From positions 1 through 8,501 of the forward strand of contig JAWOEJ010000142.1 in assembly GCA_046482845.1 (NCBI GenBank): DNA of 8,501 nucleotides, read 5' to 3'. This stretch comes from DATFJZ01 sp046482845. GTDB taxonomy: Bacteria; Desulfobacterota; Desulfobacteria; Desulfobacterales; Desulfobacteraceae. The notes below the pieces were generated by a model. That model was not told the DNA's origin. It searched no databases and saw only the letters and a list, made by a program, of their open reading frames with translations. Below are positions 6,009 to 8,501 of the stretch, one piece after another. The number at the start of each line of letters is the position of its first letter. The stretch's first letter is position 1. The position numbers were made by a program, and so were the translations under genes.

Positions 6009-6710
6009 ATGACTAAATCAGAAAAAACCGGTACAAACGGCGAAAACAGCAGATCCAGGATTATTGTTCTGGAAGACAGCCTCAATCTTGCAGAAGAAAT
6101 CAGGACAATTCTTGGGAAACAGGGGTACGCCATAGAAAGACACGGCACATTTAACGGTATTATAGATGCTGTTAAAGAACATGAGTTTGCCATTTTTATT
6201 GCAGATATTCATGCATCAAATCTGGAAAACCTGAAAATCATCAAACTGGTAAAGGAGATAACCCCTGAAATTGAGATTATCGTTATGACCAGCCATGCAA
6301 GCAGTTCCATTGCCAGAGAGGCGCTGCTCCTCGGCGCCACAGATCTTCTGCCAAAACCATTTACCGAAGAACAATTAAAAAAAATAGTAGACCGCGTTTT
6401 CAATGTCAGTTTAAAAAAACACGCTGATTTTGCTGAACCATTACCAGATGCTTCCCATGAAAAAAGAGAAATTCTAAAAGCCATGACAAGGATTGCCGAA
6501 GACAAGGGATTCCAGGATGCTATCATGGAAAAGGGCATCGCAGCACTGTGGCAGTACGATATTTCCCTTGAAGCAAAGATAGCCATCACATCGGGCAATC
6601 TGCAGTGGCTCAATGAAAACATAGGAGAACTGAACCAGAAACAATTGAGTTACCTGCGCAAATCCCAGGATATCATTTATGAGAAACTCTCTCATCAGTT
6701 TATGGCATGA
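6009..6710 (+). CDS. Receiver-domain response regulator with unrecognised C-terminal region
   Basis: This is a 233-aa cytoplasmic protein. A CheY-like receiver domain covers residues ~16-135: acidic pair E22-D23, phosphoacceptor D66 in 'FIADIH', T94 in 'VMTSHA' and K116-P117 in 'LLPKPF'. All residues needed for phosphorylation and switching are present. Residues ~150-233 are a charged helical region ('ILKAMTRIAEDKGF', 'ISLEAKIAITSGNLQWLNEN', 'LNQKQLSYL') that I do not recognise. It shows no helix-turn-helix, GGDEF, HD-GYP or kinase motif, so it probably acts through protein contacts. The start at 6009 has AAAGGAG 7 nt upstream. No kinase gene is adjacent; the sensor at 1-1114 is 5 kb away and on the other strand, so pairing cannot be assumed. 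Confidence 0.88.
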   Translation: MTKSEKTGTNGENSRSRIIVLEDSLNLAEEIRTILGKQGYAIERHGTFNGIIDAVKEHEFAIFIADIHASNLENLKIIKLVKEITPEIEIIVMTSHASSSIAREALLLGATDLLPKPFTEEQLKKIVDRVFNVSLKKHADFAEPLPDASHEKREILKAMTRIAEDKGFQDAIMEKGIAALWQYDISLEAKIAITSGNLQWLNENIGELNQKQLSYLRKSQDIIYEKLSHQFMA

Positions 6711-6742
6711 CCCAGGATCAGTCTGTCCCGTTAAAAAAATAT

Positions 6743-6771
6743 TTGACATTATACCTTTTTGTTCATAAAAA
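6743..6771 (+). promoter_or_regulatory. Sigma70-type promoter for the amidase gene
   Basis: A perfect -35 box TTGACA (6743-6748) is followed after 17 nt by TAAAAA (6766-6771), a 4-of-6 match to the -10 consensus. It lies 33 bp past the response-regulator stop and would give a leader of about 110 nt before the amidase start, containing the palindrome at 6797-6844. Confidence 0.5.
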
Positions 6772-6796
6772 AACAGAGGATCAGGATAAAGAGCCA

Positions 6797-6844
6797 GCAT
6801 GCTTTTACTCGATAATCACGTTTTAAATGAAAATCGAGTCATGC
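6797..6844 (+). promoter_or_regulatory. Two-part palindrome in the amidase leader (operator or leader hairpin)
   Basis: ACTCGAT (6807-6813) is the exact reverse complement of ATCGAGT (6833-6839). Outside it GCATG (6797-6801) matches CATGC (6840-6844), with a 5-nt bulge on the left arm only. The 12 paired bases enclose a 19-nt AT-rich loop. It lies between the predicted promoter and the ribosome binding site, so an operator or an mRNA hairpin is possible. No T-run follows, so it is not a terminator. Confidence 0.45.
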
Positions 6845-6887
6845 CCGCTGCAGATCCAGGACGGGAGTGATATGAGGAGGGTTTCAA

Positions 6888-8318
6888 ATGGGACTTATGA
6901 ATGATTATGAATCATACGATGCCGTTGAGCTGGCAGACTTCGTCAGAACTGGACAAATCCATCCCTCTGAAATACTTGAGGCTGCTGTTGACCGCATTGA
7001 ACGACTCAACCCTCATATCAATGCCGTGGTCAGAAAAATGTATGACCAGGCTGAAAAAAGCATTGAAAAAGGACTTCCCAAAGGAACCCTTCAGGGGGTG
7101 CCCTTTCTTTTAAAGGATCTTGGAGAAAATTATAAAGGCATTCCCACCTCCCAGGGGAGCCGCCAGTTTGCAGATTATATGCCCGACCATCACACTGAGC
7201 TGGTAAAGCGGTATAAATCAGCCGGTCTTGTGATTCTTGGAAAAACAAATACGCCTGAATTCGGTCTTACCATTACAACTGAACCCAAATTATTCGGGCC
7301 CTGCAGAAACCCATGGAACCTGGAGTATACCCCGGGCGGGTCCAGCGGGGGCGCGGCCGCAGCCGTGGCAGCAGGTATGGTACCGGCGGCCCATGGATCG
7401 GACGGAGGCGGATCTATACGCATCCCGGCTTCCTGCTGCGGTCTGTTTGGATTAAAGCCCACCCGGGGCAGAATCCCCTGTGGACCCGTTCTGGGAGAAA
7501 ACTGGAACGGCATGAGCACTTCCCATGTGATAACCCGATCTGTCAGGGACAATGCTGCGTTTCTGGATATAGCTTCGGGACCGGCTCCGGGTGATCCCTA
7601 CTGGGCACCTCCGGCCTCAGGAAGATATATGGATGAAATTGACAAAAGTCCGGGCCGGTTAACCATTGCCTTCACCTCAACCCCGCCTTCGGGAAAACAG
7701 GTCTCCCGGGAATGCGCTGACGCTGTTACAAAAGCCGCCCTTTTATGTGAATCTCTGGGACATCACATTGAAGAAGCCCGGCCTGAAATCAACGCCCAAA
7801 AATTTGACCGGTCTATCATAACCCTTGTCAATGTAAATGTTCACTGCAGTATCAAGGCCCTGGCACGACACTGCACCCCCCCGTTATACCGAAAAAATTT
7901 TGAAACCACCACCTGGATCATCGCAGAAGCAGGAAAAAAAACAAGTGCGGCCCAGTACCTTGAATCGCTTCAATATATGCACCTAACCGGCCGCAAAACT
8001 GCAAAATTCTTCAATCACTACGACATCCTGATGAGCCCTGTTTTGTTAAGTCCCCCTGTCAAATTAGGGGTTCTTGACACAGATACAGCAGATACAGGAG
8101 ACTACATGACAGAGTTTTCCCGATTTTTTGGATTTACAAATCTTTTTAATGCCACAGGTCAGCCCTCCATGTCGGTGCCCTTGTACTGGACAGAGGAACA
8201 CCTGCCGGTGGGCATCCAGTTTACAGCCGCTTTTGGAAAGGAGGATGTATTGCTGCGGCTGGCCTCACAACTGGAACAGGCCCGGCCATGGAGCAAAAAA
8301 CGCCCTCCACATATTTAA
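6888..8318 (+). CDS. Amidase-signature hydrolase, 6-aminohexanoate-cyclic-dimer hydrolase (NylA)-like
   Basis: This 476-aa cytoplasmic enzyme belongs to the amidase signature family and hydrolyses carboxamide bonds through a Ser-cisSer-Lys triad. Visible catalytic residues are K76 in 'FLLKDL', S152 in 'PGGSSGG' and nucleophile S176 in 'GSDGGGSIRIP'; the 24-residue spacing between the serines is the family's. The openings 'VELADFVRTGQIHPSEIL' and 'ERLNPHINAVV', the stretch 'SCCGLFGLKPTRGR' and the 'GENWNGMSTSHVITRSVRD' segment resemble NylA more than GatA. C320 in 'NVHCSIK' falls near where NylA has its active-site Cys316. Length is close to NylA (about 490). A GAGGAGGG ribosome site 6 nt before 6888 fixes the start. 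The natural substrate is probably a cyclic or small amide. A GatA role is unlikely because no gatB/gatC genes are visible nearby. Confidence 0.9.
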   Translation: MGLMNDYESYDAVELADFVRTGQIHPSEILEAAVDRIERLNPHINAVVRKMYDQAEKSIEKGLPKGTLQGVPFLLKDLGENYKGIPTSQGSRQFADYMPDHHTELVKRYKSAGLVILGKTNTPEFGLTITTEPKLFGPCRNPWNLEYTPGGSSGGAAAAVAAGMVPAAHGSDGGGSIRIPASCCGLFGLKPTRGRIPCGPVLGENWNGMSTSHVITRSVRDNAAFLDIASGPAPGDPYWAPPASGRYMDEIDKSPGRLTIAFTSTPPSGKQVSRECADAVTKAALLCESLGHHIEEARPEINAQKFDRSIITLVNVNVHCSIKALARHCTPPLYRKNFETTTWIIAEAGKKTSAAQYLESLQYMHLTGRKTAKFFNHYDILMSPVLLSPPVKLGVLDTDTADTGDYMTEFSRFFGFTNLFNATGQPSMSVPLYWTEEHLPVGIQFTAAFGKEDVLLRLASQLEQARPWSKKRPPHI

Positions 8319-8342
8319 TGTCAATGCCTGCTCTGTTTTTTA

Positions 8343-8377
8343 AAAGGAGGTGATAGGTGAAATCTAAGGAAAAATAA
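8343..8377 (+). other. Near-perfect Shine-Dalgarno leading a six-codon ORF (possible truncated gene start)
   Basis: AAAGGAGGTGAT (8343-8354) complements the usual 3' end of 16S rRNA almost perfectly. The spacing to a GTG at 8357 is ideal, but the frame stops after six codons (MKSKEK, stop at 8375-8377). It lies 24 bp past the amidase stop, where a second operon gene would start. A gene start broken by the downstream repeat-like DNA is the likeliest reading; a leader peptide is the alternative. Confidence 0.35.
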
Positions 8378-8458
8378 TTTTCAGTCTTGCTGATCCCTTA
8401 GGCATCAAGTTAAAATAAGTTGTGCATATTGTGCCGAATTTTTATTTGTTTTCAAGGC

Positions 8459-8498
8459 GGGACAAGGTGCGCATAACGAGCTATGTAAGCCTTGTCCC
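8459..8498. repeat. 40-bp interrupted inverted repeat at the window edge
   Basis: GGGACAAGG (8459-8467) is the exact reverse complement of CCTTGTCCC (8490-8498). Inside, CATA (8472-8475) pairs with TATG (8482-8485) around a 6-nt loop, with a 4x4 mismatched bulge between the stems. No T-run follows before the window ends. The form suits a repeat element or transposon end more than a terminator. Confidence 0.5.
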
Positions 8499-8501
8499 AA
8501 C

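Noticed and set aside
6018..6800. Minus-strand ORFs up to 137 codons opposite the response regulator
   Set aside because: The receiver-domain motifs fix the plus frame as coding; the antisense products are cysteine/serine-rich and unrecognisable.
8343..8354. Resemblance to the 3' end of a 16S rRNA gene on the minus strand
   Set aside because: Only the anti-Shine-Dalgarno complement matches; the adjoining bases do not continue as 16S rRNA, so it is a ribosome binding site sequence.
8490..8501. Possible integron attC end (GTTGGGACAAGG on the minus strand)
   Set aside because: The GTTRRRY/RYYYAAC core pattern does not fit exactly, no partner core was found at a suitable distance, and no integrase or cassette gene is present.

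Overview
This 8.5 kb window looks like chromosomal DNA from a sulfate-reducing or related Desulfobacterota bacterium, probably in or near the Desulfobacteraceae. This is an inference from gene content: a sensor protein with an ABC-substrate-binding-type periplasmic domain, a small AF1514-like protein, a TudS-related Fe-S protein and an orphan receiver-domain protein. Moderate GC content and AT-rich, repeat-bearing intergenic DNA fit the same picture. No rRNA, tRNA, CRISPR array, intact IS element or phage gene is visible.

Layout. Positions 1-1114 (minus) hold the N-terminal 371 residues of an exported sensor that runs off the left edge. It has a good sigma70-type promoter at 1241-1269, with a 9-bp inverted repeat just upstream. 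Positions 1339-3379 (minus) form a compact three-gene operon read in the order TudS-related desulfidase, family-3 solute-binding protein, polar-amino-acid-type permease. The first two genes are 1 nt apart. A terminator-like hairpin separates the binding protein from the permease. No ATPase gene is present in the window. Divergent from this operon is a 100-aa AF1514-like gene (3580-3882, plus).

Positions 3883-4119 hold an imperfect-palindromic dispersed repeat (copy A) and an 18-bp perfect tandem duplication. Positions 4120-5256 (minus) encode a membrane-anchored metallophosphoesterase. The 752-bp gap that follows contains a frame-disrupted remnant that reads like the N-terminus of a nitroreductase (5562-5742) and a second, shorter copy of the dispersed repeat (copy B, 5867-5936). 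Positions 6009-6710 (plus) encode a receiver-domain response regulator with an unrecognised C-terminal region. A promoter and a palindromic leader follow, then an amidase-signature enzyme most like 6-aminohexanoate-cyclic-dimer hydrolase (6888-8318). Past the amidase, a near-perfect Shine-Dalgarno leads only a six-codon ORF. The window ends in a 40-bp inverted repeat, suggesting a truncated gene or an inserted repeat.

How the genes may work together. The most interesting unit is the desulfidase/binding-protein/permease operon. If the first gene is a real TudS-type desulfidase, the operon could import a sulfur-bearing solute and remove its sulfur. The binding protein appears to lack the aspartate that normally holds the alpha-ammonium group of amino acids, which fits a non-standard ligand. 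This is a hypothesis from gene order and motif reading, not a demonstrated function. The remaining genes appear to be independent transcription units.
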